From: an uncultured Bacilli bacterium
Lineage (GTDB): Bacteria > Bacillota_I > Bacilli_A > RF39 > UBA660
DNA length: 52,480 nt
Assembly: GCA_934096805.1 (NCBI GenBank)
Contig: CAKOMW010000003.1
Location: 1 to 52,480 of the forward strand
Reading direction: 5' to 3'
Numbering within the stretch: position 1 is the first letter of the stretch; every line of letters begins with the position of its first letter. Shown here in pieces: positions 1-6,784 of this stretch. Both the position numbers and the translations under genes were made by a program. A model generated the notes under the pieces. That model was not told where the DNA came from, ran no database searches, and saw only the letters and a program-made list of their open reading frames with translations.

Positions 1-954
1 ATAAGACTATGGATAGATGAAAGTGCAACCAATACTGATTTATTTATAAATGGAGATACAACAAAACCAATAGAATACAAATATGCATTAAACATAGAAT
101 CAAGTGATGAAGAATTAAAAGGAGATATAACTCCTGCTTTAGAGTTTGCAGAGGCAAAAGTAGGACAAAATGGTTTAGAACAAATAACACATACAATAGA
201 TAACACATTACAAGTAGATGAAAGATTTGCAACAGAGTACAGATATAGAGGAGGAAGTGTAAATAATTATGTAACATTTAACAATGAAACATGGAGAATA
301 ATAGGAATAATACCAACAGAAGATACAGATGGCAATGTAGAAAATAGATTTAAGATAATAAGAGATGAGTCAATAGGTGGTGAATATTATTGGACTGATG
401 CAGTTAATAATGATTGGGTAAATGGCTCACTAAATACATATTTAAATAACAATTACTATAACACATTAAGTGAAACAGCCAAGAATATGATAGGAACAAC
501 AAAGTATTATCTTGGAGGTTTCAATGGCACTCCAAATATAACATCTGATACAATGTGGCAATATGAAAGAAAAAATGATGCAAACAGAAGTGGCTATTAT
601 TTTGGAACTAATCCAGTAATGCAAAATGATGCAAATAAAAAGATAGCAATAATGTATGTCAGTGATTATGGATATGGAGCATCAAAAGAATGCGCAAAAA
701 TATTATCCAACTACAATAGTGATACACTATGCAAAACAACAAATAATTGGTTGGATAATTCAGAAAACGAATGGTTACTTGCACCTGATGCAGGTTCCGA
801 CTATCCGGTGTCATGTCTTAATTCAACTGGTGCTGTAAATACTGATTATTCAGATGGTAGCGGACGTGCTGTCTATCCAGTCCTAACTCTAGCATCATCA
901 GTCAAAATCTCAGGTGGAGAAGGAACTTCAAGTAATCCATACACTTTATCATAA
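1..954 (+). CDS. C-terminal part of a secreted DGR-target-like surface protein (copy 1, 5' truncated)
   Basis: The reading frame is open from the first base, so the N-terminal half lies outside the window; 317 codons are visible. It is a clear paralogue of the proteins at 4010 and 12829: shared stretches include RIIGIIPTED, FKIIRD, MIGTTKYYLGG and KKIAIMY. The part after about residue 60 resembles the DUF6273-type domain by its 'WRIIG...LNTYL...YYNTL' pattern, an assignment made by eye. The end (about 781-900, WLLAPD to YPVL) corresponds to the variable region of the other two copies. Here it is less GC-rich and uses more NNT codons, which suggests an older or inactive variable region. The 3' flank lacks the GC-rich stem-loop found after copies 2 and 3. 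Function is inferred to be surface ligand display. Confidence 0.85.
   Translation: MRLWIDESATNTDLFINGDTTKPIEYKYALNIESSDEELKGDITPALEFAEAKVGQNGLEQITHTIDNTLQVDERFATEYRYRGGSVNNYVTFNNETWRIIGIIPTEDTDGNVENRFKIIRDESIGGEYYWTDAVNNDWVNGSLNTYLNNNYYNTLSETAKNMIGTTKYYLGGFNGTPNITSDTMWQYERKNDANRSGYYFGTNPVMQNDANKKIAIMYVSDYGYGASKECAKILSNYNSDTLCKTTNNWLDNSENEWLLAPDAGSDYPVSCLNSTGAVNTDYSDGSGRAVYPVLTLASSVKISGGEGTSSNPYTLS
781..900 (+). other. Variable-region-like segment of copy 1 (probably decayed)
   Basis: It aligns by position with the variable regions of copies 2 and 3: both sides share W-L-L before it and A-V-x-P-V-L after it, followed by KISGGEGTSS. The residues between differ strongly from both other copies. 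Codons are mixed NNT/NNC rather than mainly NNC, and GC is lower than in the other two. It may be a former retroelement target or one served by another template. Confidence 0.5.
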
Positions 955-972
955 TAAATTAATCAAAACTAC

Positions 973-1001
973 TTGTATAAAACAAGAATAAGTAGTATAT
1001 T
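973..1001 (+). promoter_or_regulatory. Candidate promoter of a short plus-strand RNA
   Basis: TTGTAT (973-978), a 17-base spacer and TATATT (996-1001). It would start an RNA near 1008 that ends at the hairpin at 1052-1080, convergent with the small minus-strand ORF. The -35 is a moderate match, so this is a candidate only. Confidence 0.4.
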
Positions 1002-1008
1002 ATATATA

Positions 1009-1086
1009 GAAGCACGTTCCTTGAACGTCGGCTTCCTAGTTTGTTAGAAAACGACGTTTCTCTATATCAGAGAGACGTCGCTATTT
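1009..1086 (+). ncRNA. Candidate antisense/regulatory RNA of about 75-80 nt
   Basis: It would run from the promoter at 973-1001 to the hairpin at 1052-1080. The 5' end folds as ACGTTC-CTT-GAACGT (1014-1028), and the 3' end is the terminator-like hairpin followed by CTATTTT. Its 3' half is complementary to the 3' end of the convergent peptide mRNA. Its 5' tag (GCACGT...CGTCGGCTT) is nearly the same, in the same sense, as the 5' tag of the peptide mRNA. The arrangement resembles type I toxin-antitoxin loci, but there is no expression evidence. Confidence 0.35.
1052..1080. terminator. Bidirectional terminator hairpin
   Basis: Arms CGACGTTTCTCT and AGAGAGACGTCG (12 pairs, one G-U) with loop ATATC. 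On the minus strand TTTTC follows directly, fitting the end of the 32-residue peptide mRNA. On the plus strand CTATTTTAATT follows. Confidence 0.65.
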
Positions 1087-1089
1087 TAA

Positions 1090-1188
1090 TTACATATAAA
1101 GTTTATGTATTAACATGATGATTATATATAATTGCAATAGGGAGATTATAAAAAACATTAAGATTGTACAATCTTTCTTGCTCATCAT
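1090..1188 (-). CDS. 32-residue hydrophobic peptide, candidate type I toxin
   Basis: The minus strand reads MMSKKDCTILM followed by a single hydrophobic stretch (FFIISLLQLYIIIMLI) and the tail HKLYM. GAGGTGG lies 5 bases before the ATG, a strong ribosome site. Transcription can start from TTGCAT-17-TATAGT (1248-1276) and end at the hairpin at 1052-1080, giving an mRNA of about 195 nt. A short charged N-terminus plus one membrane segment is typical of Fst/TxpA/BsrG-like type I toxins, but no specific family is recognised. A 6-bp hairpin (1201-1215) sits just upstream of the ribosome site and could regulate translation. It could be a chance ORF, but promoter, ribosome site and terminator all fit. 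Confidence 0.55.
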   Translation of the reverse strand: MMSKKDCTILMFFIISLLQLYIIIMLIHKLYM

Positions 1189-1247
1189 AATAACCACCTC
1201 ACTTTCATAGAAAGTAAAGCCGACGCCCAAAGATACGTGCAAAAAAT

Positions 1248-1276
1248 ACTATATACCATATAAAAGTACAATGCAA
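1248..1276 (-). promoter_or_regulatory. Promoter of the 32-residue peptide, same block as the Rpn promoters
   Basis: Read on the minus strand: TTGCAT (1276-1271), 17-base spacer, TATAGT (1253-1248). The surrounding 30 bases nearly match the promoters of the three Rpn cassettes (TTTGCATTGTA, then TTTTATATGGTATATA). Confidence 0.65.
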
Positions 1277-1468
1277 ACGAGCAAAAATGACTTTTGGTAT
1301 GAAAAATAGTGTACAAAATCTAGAATTGCCCTAAGGCAAAAACAAATTTTAATATAGAAAAGCATACTAAAAAGTATTATTTTATATAAATTAAAAAATT
1401 AAAAACTTTTTAAATATAAAAGTACATGGAGTTCTTAAAGACTTCTTTTTTTATTTTCTCTTTTATAA

Positions 1469-1497
1469 TTGACATAAGTCCTTATTTTTTGTAAAAT
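1469..1497 (+). promoter_or_regulatory. Promoter of the GspF-like gene
   Basis: TTGACA (1469-1474), 17-base spacer, TAAAAT (1492-1497), about 32 bases before the start codon. Confidence 0.65.
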
Positions 1498-1529
1498 TAT
1501 TATAGTAAATAATAAAGGGGTAGTTCCAT

Positions 1530-3134
1530 ATGAAAAAAGATAAAAAATTAGATAACGATTTTAATGCAGAGGATGTAGTAGAAAATCAAAACCAATATGT
1601 AAACGAATTAGATGACTATGTAGATATCTTAAAGGAGCAAATTGAAGCATCTGAAAACAAAGTTAATAACTTACAAGGAGAAATGGACGAAGCTTTAGCT
1701 CATGTAAACAAACTTCGTGGTGAACTTTCTTTAAAAGAGGGTCAATTAGATGAAGAAATGCAAAAACAACTTAAATTACTTGAAGAACAAACTAAAAAAG
1801 AACTTGAACAAACTAATTACAATGAACAATCTATGGAGTTTAATAAGAAAAAGCCAGGTGACCCTATTAACTATAATGAAATAATTGGTAAAGATATTGC
1901 TGGAAATCTTAAAACAACTGATGCCAAAAGAAACAGATATTCTTATGAAGTATTAAACCAACAAGGTCAAAAAATAAAAGGTATGATTGATGGGAGCAAT
2001 ACTGCAGAAGTAAAAGCATTCTTGGAAAACGAAGGATTCCAAGTAATTAAAATTGAATCAATGAACAGTGTCCTTAACTTTCAAATTGGTTCAACCCGTC
2101 TTAAAATATCACAACTAGCATTTATCCTAACTCAACTTTCTACATACCTAAAAGCAGGTATTCCTCTTATTGATTCAGTAAGAATTTTAGAAAGACAATC
2201 AATCAAACCAGATCAAAAAAGAATCTTTTCTAATATTACATATGAACTATATAAAGGTGAAAGTTTTTCAAACGCTTTAGCATCACAAGGATCAACCTTT
2301 CCCAAGCTACTTATAAATATGGTAAAAACCGCTGAAATGACTGGAGATTTACCAGAAATACTTGATGACATGTCAGACTATTATACTTCAATCGACAGAA
2401 CAAGAAAACAAGCCATAAGTGCTATGGCATATCCAACAATCATTTTTGTATTTGCCATTTGTGTTCTTACATTCATCTTAGTCTATGTTATACCAGAATT
2501 TCAAGGAATATTCGTTGCCAATGGAGCAACATTACCTAAAATTACAATCGTTATTCTAGCAATAAGTAATTTTGTTCAGACAAATGCGGTATTTATTATT
2601 ATCGTAGTGGTACTCATATTATTAACATATATTTTGAGTTACAAACACATCAAACCATTTAAAAAAGCAATGCAAACCTTTTATATGCATCTACCTGTTA
2701 TAAAAAACTTAATCATTTACAAAGAAGTAACCCAATTTACAAAAACATTTTCTTCTCTGTTAAACCACAATGTATTTATAACAGATTCAATGGCAATCCT
2801 TGGTACAGTTTCTCAAAATGAAGTATATAAAGAAATAATAAATGATTCTTTAAACAACTTAGCTAAAGGTGCGAAAATAAGCGACTCCTTTAAAGGAAAA
2901 TGGGCCTTCCCAGTTGTTGCATATGAAATGCTTGTAACCGGTGAAAATACTGGAAGACTACCAATGATGATGGAATATGTAGCAAACTACTATAATGACT
3001 TATACACCAACGCAATAAAAAGAGTTAATACTTTTATTGAACCAGTAATGATCATCTTACTAGCAATAATGGTTGGTGTTGTAGTGTTATCAGTAATTAT
3101 ACCAATGTTCTCATTCTATGGACAAATAATGTAA
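1530..3134 (+). CDS. Type II secretion / type IV pilus inner-membrane protein (GspF/PilC family) with N-terminal coiled-coil extension
   Basis: This 534-residue protein is the polytopic platform of a type IV pilus or competence pseudopilus. The family core begins near residue 137 (YSYEVLNQQGQ...GMI) and carries two repeated GspF domains, with membrane segments near 295-325, 340-375 and 500-530. Ordinary family members have about 400 residues. The first 136 residues here are an extra charged, coiled-coil-like region rich in E, K and Q. The ATG follows AAAGGGG. The prepilin peptidase gene follows after 13 bases, so the two form an operon. No GspE/PilB ATPase gene is in the window, although prepilins occur at 36002 and 36412; the ATPase must be elsewhere. 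Confidence 0.88.
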   Translation: MKKDKKLDNDFNAEDVVENQNQYVNELDDYVDILKEQIEASENKVNNLQGEMDEALAHVNKLRGELSLKEGQLDEEMQKQLKLLEEQTKKELEQTNYNEQSMEFNKKKPGDPINYNEIIGKDIAGNLKTTDAKRNRYSYEVLNQQGQKIKGMIDGSNTAEVKAFLENEGFQVIKIESMNSVLNFQIGSTRLKISQLAFILTQLSTYLKAGIPLIDSVRILERQSIKPDQKRIFSNITYELYKGESFSNALASQGSTFPKLLINMVKTAEMTGDLPEILDDMSDYYTSIDRTRKQAISAMAYPTIIFVFAICVLTFILVYVIPEFQGIFVANGATLPKITIVILAISNFVQTNAVFIIIVVVLILLTYILSYKHIKPFKKAMQTFYMHLPVIKNLIIYKEVTQFTKTFSSLLNHNVFITDSMAILGTVSQNEVYKEIINDSLNNLAKGAKISDSFKGKWAFPVVAYEMLVTGENTGRLPMMMEYVANYYNDLYTNAIKRVNTFIEPVMIILLAIMVGVVVLSVIIPMFSFYGQIM

Positions 3135-3147
3135 GTGGGGGATATAT

Positions 3148-3912
3148 GTGGATGTATTTTATTTAATCTTATTTTTCATAATAGGTCTTATGTTTGGTTC
3201 ATTTTATAACGTTGTAGGTTTTAGACTTTGCAAAAAAGAATCACTAATAAGACCTAGGAGTCATTGCCCAAAATGTAATCATGTTTTAAAATCTAGTGAA
3301 TTAATACCAGTAATTTCTTATTTAGTACAAGGTGGTAGATGTAAAAGTTGCAAAAGCAAAATTTCTATATTCTATCCTATGATTGAATTATTTACAGGAT
3401 TACTATTTGCTATTAGTTACTATGTATTTGGTTTTAGTTATGATCTTTTAATTGCTCTTTCCCTTTCTTCAATGTTTGTCATAATAGTTGTTACTGACTT
3501 AAACTATTACATAATTCCTGATGAAATAAATATTTTCTTTGCTATTCTAGTATTCATAATAAATATACTTAGATTTGGCTTTATCGGAGCATGTAAATAC
3601 TTAGTATTCGGAGCGATAATGTTTACATTTATGTATTTATTGATGCTCTTTGGTAATATCCTATTTAAAGAAGAATCACTTGGTGGAGGAGATATAAAAC
3701 TAATCTTTGTTCTTGGTATGATAACAACCCCAGCAATATCATTCTTATCTGTAGCCTTATCTGCTTTTATTGCTCTTCCAATATCACTATTTATTTACTT
3801 TACTAATAAAGAAAAAAAACTTCCATATGGACCATTCTTAGTGCTTGCTTTTCTATTAGTTATATTTTTAAAATTAGATTTAAACTTTTTTTATGAGTTA
3901 TTTGCTTTATAG
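3148..3912 (+). CDS. Prepilin peptidase / N-methyltransferase (type IV, A24 family)
   Basis: This 254-residue membrane aspartic protease cleaves prepilin leaders after glycine and methylates the new N-terminus. The N-terminal part has GSFYNVVGFR and two CxxC pairs (CPKC, CKSC), the zinc-binding methyltransferase part. Catalytic aspartates are in TDLNYYIIPD (about residue 116) and GGGDIKL (about residue 181). Several membrane segments follow. The start is GTG at 3148 behind GTGGGGGAT; an overlapping ATG two bases earlier is out of frame. Likely substrates are the prepilins at 36002 and 36412. It is co-transcribed with the GspF-like gene and ends in a terminator. Confidence 0.92.
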   Translation: MDVFYLILFFIIGLMFGSFYNVVGFRLCKKESLIRPRSHCPKCNHVLKSSELIPVISYLVQGGRCKSCKSKISIFYPMIELFTGLLFAISYYVFGFSYDLLIALSLSSMFVIIVVTDLNYYIIPDEINIFFAILVFIINILRFGFIGACKYLVFGAIMFTFMYLLMLFGNILFKEESLGGGDIKLIFVLGMITTPAISFLSVALSAFIALPISLFIYFTNKEKKLPYGPFLVLAFLLVIFLKLDLNFFYELFAL

Positions 3913-3927
3913 AAATAGCTCTTTTTT
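3895..3927 (+). terminator. Terminator of the pilus assembly operon
   Basis: GAGTTATTT (3895-3903) pairs with AAATAGCTC (3913-3921), followed by a T-run. The stem overlaps the end of the prepilin peptidase gene. Confidence 0.7.
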
Positions 3928-3949
3928 GTTTTATAAAATAAAATGAAGA

Positions 3950-3978
3950 TTGACACTGTTACAAAAGATATATATAAT
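3950..3978 (+). promoter_or_regulatory. Consensus promoter of DGR-target-like copy 2
   Basis: TTGACA (3950-3955), 17-base spacer, TATAAT (3973-3978): a full consensus match. Confidence 0.8.
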
Positions 3979-4009
3979 TAAGTTATAAGATAGGTAAAGG
4001 AGTAAGATT

Positions 4010-5452
4010 ATGAATGATAAGAAAAAGAAACTAACTATGATAGGTTTATCAATATTTGCACTAGCGATAGTAACACTAGGAACATATGCACTATGGAGTC
4101 AAATATCTACAACAAGGGAAAACACTATTAGTACAGGACAAGTAAAGATGAGTTATACTGAAGTAAATGAACTAACACTAAACAATGCACTTCCTATGAA
4201 AGATGAAGATGGTAAAAAACAAACAAATTACTTTGATTTTAAAGTATTATCATATATAAAAACAAATGCAAATGATAATACAAAAAGAAAACTAAACTAT
4301 AATGTAATACTAGAACCAATTACAGTAACTAATGCATTAAGTAACAATGAAGTAAAAGTATACCTAACTAAAATAGAAAATGGAACAGAAACAGAAGTAA
4401 CAGGTCCAACAACAATAGATAAACTAAACAATTACATATTAAAATCACAAGAAGAAACATTCTCGAATAATAAAGGAGAAGTAACAACAAGCTATAGAAT
4501 AAGAGCATGGATAGACTATAATGTTAATCCAGATAAATTTAATAATAAAAGTTATAGTTATAAGTTTAGAGTTAATGTAAATAATGAAGGTGCTCCAAAA
4601 GAAATGGTACCATTATTAAATATACCAGTAGGGACAAATGGCATTGAAAAAATAACACATACAATAGATGATACACTTCAAGTAGATAATAAGTTTGCTA
4701 CAGAGTATAGATATAGAGGAGGAGACTCTGTAGTAAAGAACTATGTAACATTTAACAATGAATTATGGAGAATAATCGGAGTAATACCTACTGAAGACAC
4801 AAATGGTAATGTAGAAAATAGATTTAAGATAATAAGAGATACTTCAATAGGAAATATGAAATGGAATACAACTGAAGATACAACAGCTAATTCATATAAT
4901 AACTGGGTAACAGGAACACTAAATACATATTTAAATAATTATTATTATAATACATTAAGTAGTGATGCAAAAAACATGATTGGAACAACAAAGTATTATC
5001 TTGGAGGATATAATAATAGTCTAAGTTTTACATCTGATACAATGTGGCAATATGAAAGAAAGAATGATGCCAATAGAACAGGATACTATTATGGAAGTAA
5101 TCCAGTAATGCAAAATGATGTAAATAAAAAGATAGCAATAATGTATGCTAGTGATTATGGATATGGAGCATCAAAAGAATGTACAAGTAACTTACGTAAT
5201 TACAATGATTCAACAAATTGTATAACAACAAATAATTGGTTAGATAAAAGTCAAAATACATGGTTACTTCCGCAGTATTCAAGCGAGGACCTCGGTGCTT
5301 TCAGTGTGCCCTCGAGTGGCTGTGTCTATAGCAACTACAACTTCATCGACGACGAGTCTGCGGTCCGCCCAGTCCTAAGTCTTTCATCTAACGTAAAGAT
5401 TTCAGGTGGAGAAGGGACTTCAAGTAGTCCATATCAACTTAGTATCAGTTGA
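4010..5452 (+). CDS. Secreted DGR-target-like surface protein (copy 2)
   Basis: 480 residues. The N-terminus (KKKKLTMIGL, then a hydrophobic stretch to about residue 29, then TYALWS) looks like the SipW-dependent signal region of TasA/camelysin-type proteins. Residues about 30-200 would be the TasA-like part, and about 210-480 resemble a DUF6273-type domain. Residues about 421-460 form a hypervariable stretch encoded by unusually GC-rich DNA (56% over 5281-5380 against 28% over the preceding 100 bases, counted by hand) with many NNC codons. This stretch ends at AVRPVLSLSS. About 300 bases of the 5' coding region are almost identical to the gene at 12829, including silent sites. It has its own consensus promoter and RBS (AAAGGAG). 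I infer a surface ligand-binding protein diversified by a retroelement acting in trans. Confidence 0.85.
   Translation: MNDKKKKLTMIGLSIFALAIVTLGTYALWSQISTTRENTISTGQVKMSYTEVNELTLNNALPMKDEDGKKQTNYFDFKVLSYIKTNANDNTKRKLNYNVILEPITVTNALSNNEVKVYLTKIENGTETEVTGPTTIDKLNNYILKSQEETFSNNKGEVTTSYRIRAWIDYNVNPDKFNNKSYSYKFRVNVNNEGAPKEMVPLLNIPVGTNGIEKITHTIDDTLQVDNKFATEYRYRGGDSVVKNYVTFNNELWRIIGVIPTEDTNGNVENRFKIIRDTSIGNMKWNTTEDTTANSYNNWVTGTLNTYLNNYYYNTLSSDAKNMIGTTKYYLGGYNNSLSFTSDTMWQYERKNDANRTGYYYGSNPVMQNDVNKKIAIMYASDYGYGASKECTSNLRNYNDSTNCITTNNWLDKSQNTWLLPQYSSEDLGAFSVPSSGCVYSNYNFIDDESAVRPVLSLSSNVKISGGEGTSSSPYQLSIS
5270..5390 (+). other. Candidate DGR variable region of copy 2
   Basis: Differences from copy 3 lie mainly in the first two positions of codons ending in C, as expected if template AAC codons were mutated at adenines. 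Silent differences GCG/GCC, GTC/GTG and CTT/CTG lie where neither copy has A, fitting independent substitution of a template A. The constant part CGCCCAGTCCTAAGT lies at the 3' end. Confidence 0.7.
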
Positions 5453-5454
5453 GT

Positions 5455-5500
5455 GAGCATGAGCGAGCCTGCAAGGTAAAATCTTGCGGCGAGCAGTAGA
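5455..5500 (+). other. Conserved GC-rich stem-loop after the variable region (copy 2)
   Basis: CTGCAAG (5469-5475), a seven-base loop, and CTTGCGG (5483-5489), flanked by GCGAGC on both sides. It starts just after the stop codon and is nearly identical at 14284-14329. DGR targets often carry a stem-loop just past the variable region, so this may be the target-recognition structure. A terminator is less likely because no T-run follows. Confidence 0.5.
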
Positions 5501-5567
5501 AAATAAGAATAGTAAAAAGTATAAGTTTTTTAAATTTTAGATAAAACAATATTTTTGATAAAAAAAT

Positions 5568-5622
5568 AGGAATCAAATTAGAGAATTCTCTTAAGGGAAA
5601 TATCTATTTTGGTTCTTTTTTC
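5568..5622 (+). terminator. Terminator with nested palindrome upstream of Rpn copy 1
   Basis: AGGAATCAAA (5568-5577) pairs with TTTGGTTCTT (5608-5617), followed by T. Between them lies the palindrome TTCTCTTAAGGGAA (5586-5599). It ends the surface-protein transcript before the Rpn promoter. Confidence 0.6.
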
Positions 5623-5648
5623 TATGTGCAAAACTTAAAATTGCTCAT

Positions 5649-5677
5649 TTGCATTGTGTTTTTATATGTTATATAGT
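5649..5677 (+). promoter_or_regulatory. Promoter of Rpn copy 1
   Basis: TTGCAT (5649-5654), 17-base spacer, TATAGT (5672-5677). The same block recurs before Rpn copies 2 and 3 and, on the opposite strand, at 1248-1276. Confidence 0.7.
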
Positions 5678-5700
5678 GGTTTGGAAAGGAAGTGAGATTT

Positions 5701-6654
5701 ATGTTAGATCTTAGAGAATGTACTTTAGATAAAGAAATATCTAAAACAAATAGTTATAAGTTACTTGACTATTACAAAGGCTATAAAATACCAATTGTAT
5801 CTGATTCTATGTTTAAGACTATGATTAATAATGAATCTAGAATGGAGTATATCTGTTATTTAATTGCTTCTATATTTAATGAGGATTATAATGAGGTATT
5901 AAAAAATACTAAGTTTATAAAAAATAATATAGATAAATATAAAAATGAAGAAAGTAATAAGACAGTAGATTTATTATGTAAGATTAAAGGTAAAATACTT
6001 AATGTTGAAGTTAATAATAATACTTCAAAATCTAGTTTAGAAAGAAATTTAGGTTATATGTTTTCTTTATATAGTGCAAATATGAAAAGGGGTCATAAGT
6101 ATAACTTTAATGAAGTAATCCAAATAAATATTAACAATTTTAGATTCAAAGGTAGAAAAGATGTTCTAGAAGAATGCTATATAACAAATATTAATCATAT
6201 ACCTAAAGATATTAATGACTTTCAAATATATAGTAATAAGATAAGAATTATTAATATATACTTGCCAAATATAAGAAAAAAAGATTATAATAAACTTAAA
6301 CTATATGAGAAGTTATTATTAATATTTAATGAAAATGATAATCAACTTCTTAAAGATTTAAGTAAGGGTGATGAGATAATGGAAAAGTATGTTAAAGAAT
6401 CTAAAGAAGCAAGTGAACAAGATGAAGTAATAGGAATGTATGATAAAGAGTTACATGATGAAAAGCTTCGTTTGGCAGAAATTGATGAATACAGAGAAAA
6501 AGGCTTTAAAGAAGGACATGATGCAGGACTAGATGAAGGTATCAAAAAAGGTATTAAAGAAACTGCACTTAAAATGCTTCAAAAGGGTTATGATATTACC
6601 GATATTTCAGAATGCACATGTATTTCATTAGATGAACTAAAAAAGTTGAAATAG
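5701..6654 (+). CDS. Rpn-family PD-(D/E)XK nuclease (recombination-promoting nuclease / PDDEXK_2), copy 1
   Basis: 317 residues. These proteins are labelled 'transposase' in many databases but act as nucleases, and some defend against phage. The N-terminal part has the family pattern YKIPIVSDSMF, then the active-site region TVDLLCK...LNVEVNNN, giving D...E-x-N where many relatives have E-x-Q. Then come ERNLGYMFSLYS and IQININNF. The C-terminal third is charged and repetitive (EGHDAGLDEGIKKGIKE), ending in DELKKLK. The ATG at 5701 fits AAAGGAAG eight bases upstream; an upstream GTG overlaps that site. It is the most diverged of the three copies. An internal start lies at 6379. Confidence 0.85.
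   Translation: MLDLRECTLDKEISKTNSYKLLDYYKGYKIPIVSDSMFKTMINNESRMEYICYLIASIFNEDYNEVLKNTKFIKNNIDKYKNEESNKTVDLLCKIKGKILNVEVNNNTSKSSLERNLGYMFSLYSANMKRGHKYNFNEVIQININNFRFKGRKDVLEECYITNINHIPKDINDFQIYSNKIRIINIYLPNIRKKDYNKLKLYEKLLLIFNENDNQLLKDLSKGDEIMEKYVKESKEASEQDEVIGMYDKELHDEKLRLAEIDEYREKGFKEGHDAGLDEGIKKGIKETALKMLQKGYDITDISECTCISLDELKKLK
6379..6654 (+). CDS. Possible internally started C-terminal product of Rpn copy 1 (RpnS-like)
   Basis: In-frame ATG at 6379 (MEKYVKESKE), seven bases after AAGGGTGA, a ribosome site of the type used across this window. The product would have 91 residues and lack the nuclease part. The site and spacing are conserved in all three copies. In enteric Rpn loci, a short C-terminal protein made from within the gene blocks the full-length toxin; the same role is inferred here. 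Confidence 0.45.
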   Translation: MEKYVKESKEASEQDEVIGMYDKELHDEKLRLAEIDEYREKGFKEGHDAGLDEGIKKGIKETALKMLQKGYDITDISECTCISLDELKKLK

Positions 6655-6675
6655 ATTGATTCTATTTCTTTTTTT
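6648..6675 (+). terminator. Terminator of Rpn copy 1
   Basis: GAAATAGA (6648-6655), loop TTGAT, TCTATTTC (6661-6668), then seven Ts. The stem includes the stop codon. The same hairpin ends copies 2 and 3. Confidence 0.8.
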
Positions 6676-6738
6676 ACATAGAATTTTACAGGTTTATTGT
6701 TTGGACAACTAAAGGGCTTATAATGAGGGTCTTTTTTT

Positions 6739-6766
6739 TTGCAATCATTTATGATAAAATTATGAT
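6739..6766 (+). promoter_or_regulatory. Promoter of the first wall-hydrolase operon
   Basis: TTGCAA (6739-6744), 16-base spacer, TATGAT (6761-6766). The sequence up to the start codon, ending GAAGTAGGTGAT, is repeated before the paralogous operon at 9386. Confidence 0.5.
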
Positions 6767-6784
6767 AGAGAAGTAGGTGATTAA

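Larger units (their letters stand above)
955..1529. other. Gene-sparse gap holding a convergent two-RNA locus
   Basis: This 575-base stretch between copy 1 and the GspF-like gene is not empty. It contains a plus-strand promoter (973-1001), a 24-base repeat in inverted orientation (1012-1034 and 1217-1240), a strong hairpin (1052-1080), a 32-codon minus-strand ORF (1090-1188), its promoter (1248-1276), a palindrome TTGCCCTAAGGCAA near 1325-1338, and the gspF promoter (1469-1497). Nothing else recognisable was seen. Confidence 0.6.
5514..6710 (+). repeat. Rpn cassette, copy 1
   Basis: This repeated unit comprises an A+T-rich leader, a terminator hairpin, a TTGCAT promoter, the nuclease gene, its terminator and a short tail (TTTTACAGGTTTATTGTT). 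The leader matches copies 2 (from 14345) and 3 (from 32708), and the tail matches copy 3. No terminal inverted repeats or target duplications were recognised. Confidence 0.65.

Noticed and set aside
955..1529. A riboswitch or T-box before the GspF-like gene
   Set aside because: The strong hairpin is far from the gspF promoter at 1469-1497, which lies downstream of it; no T-box or riboswitch core was recognised.
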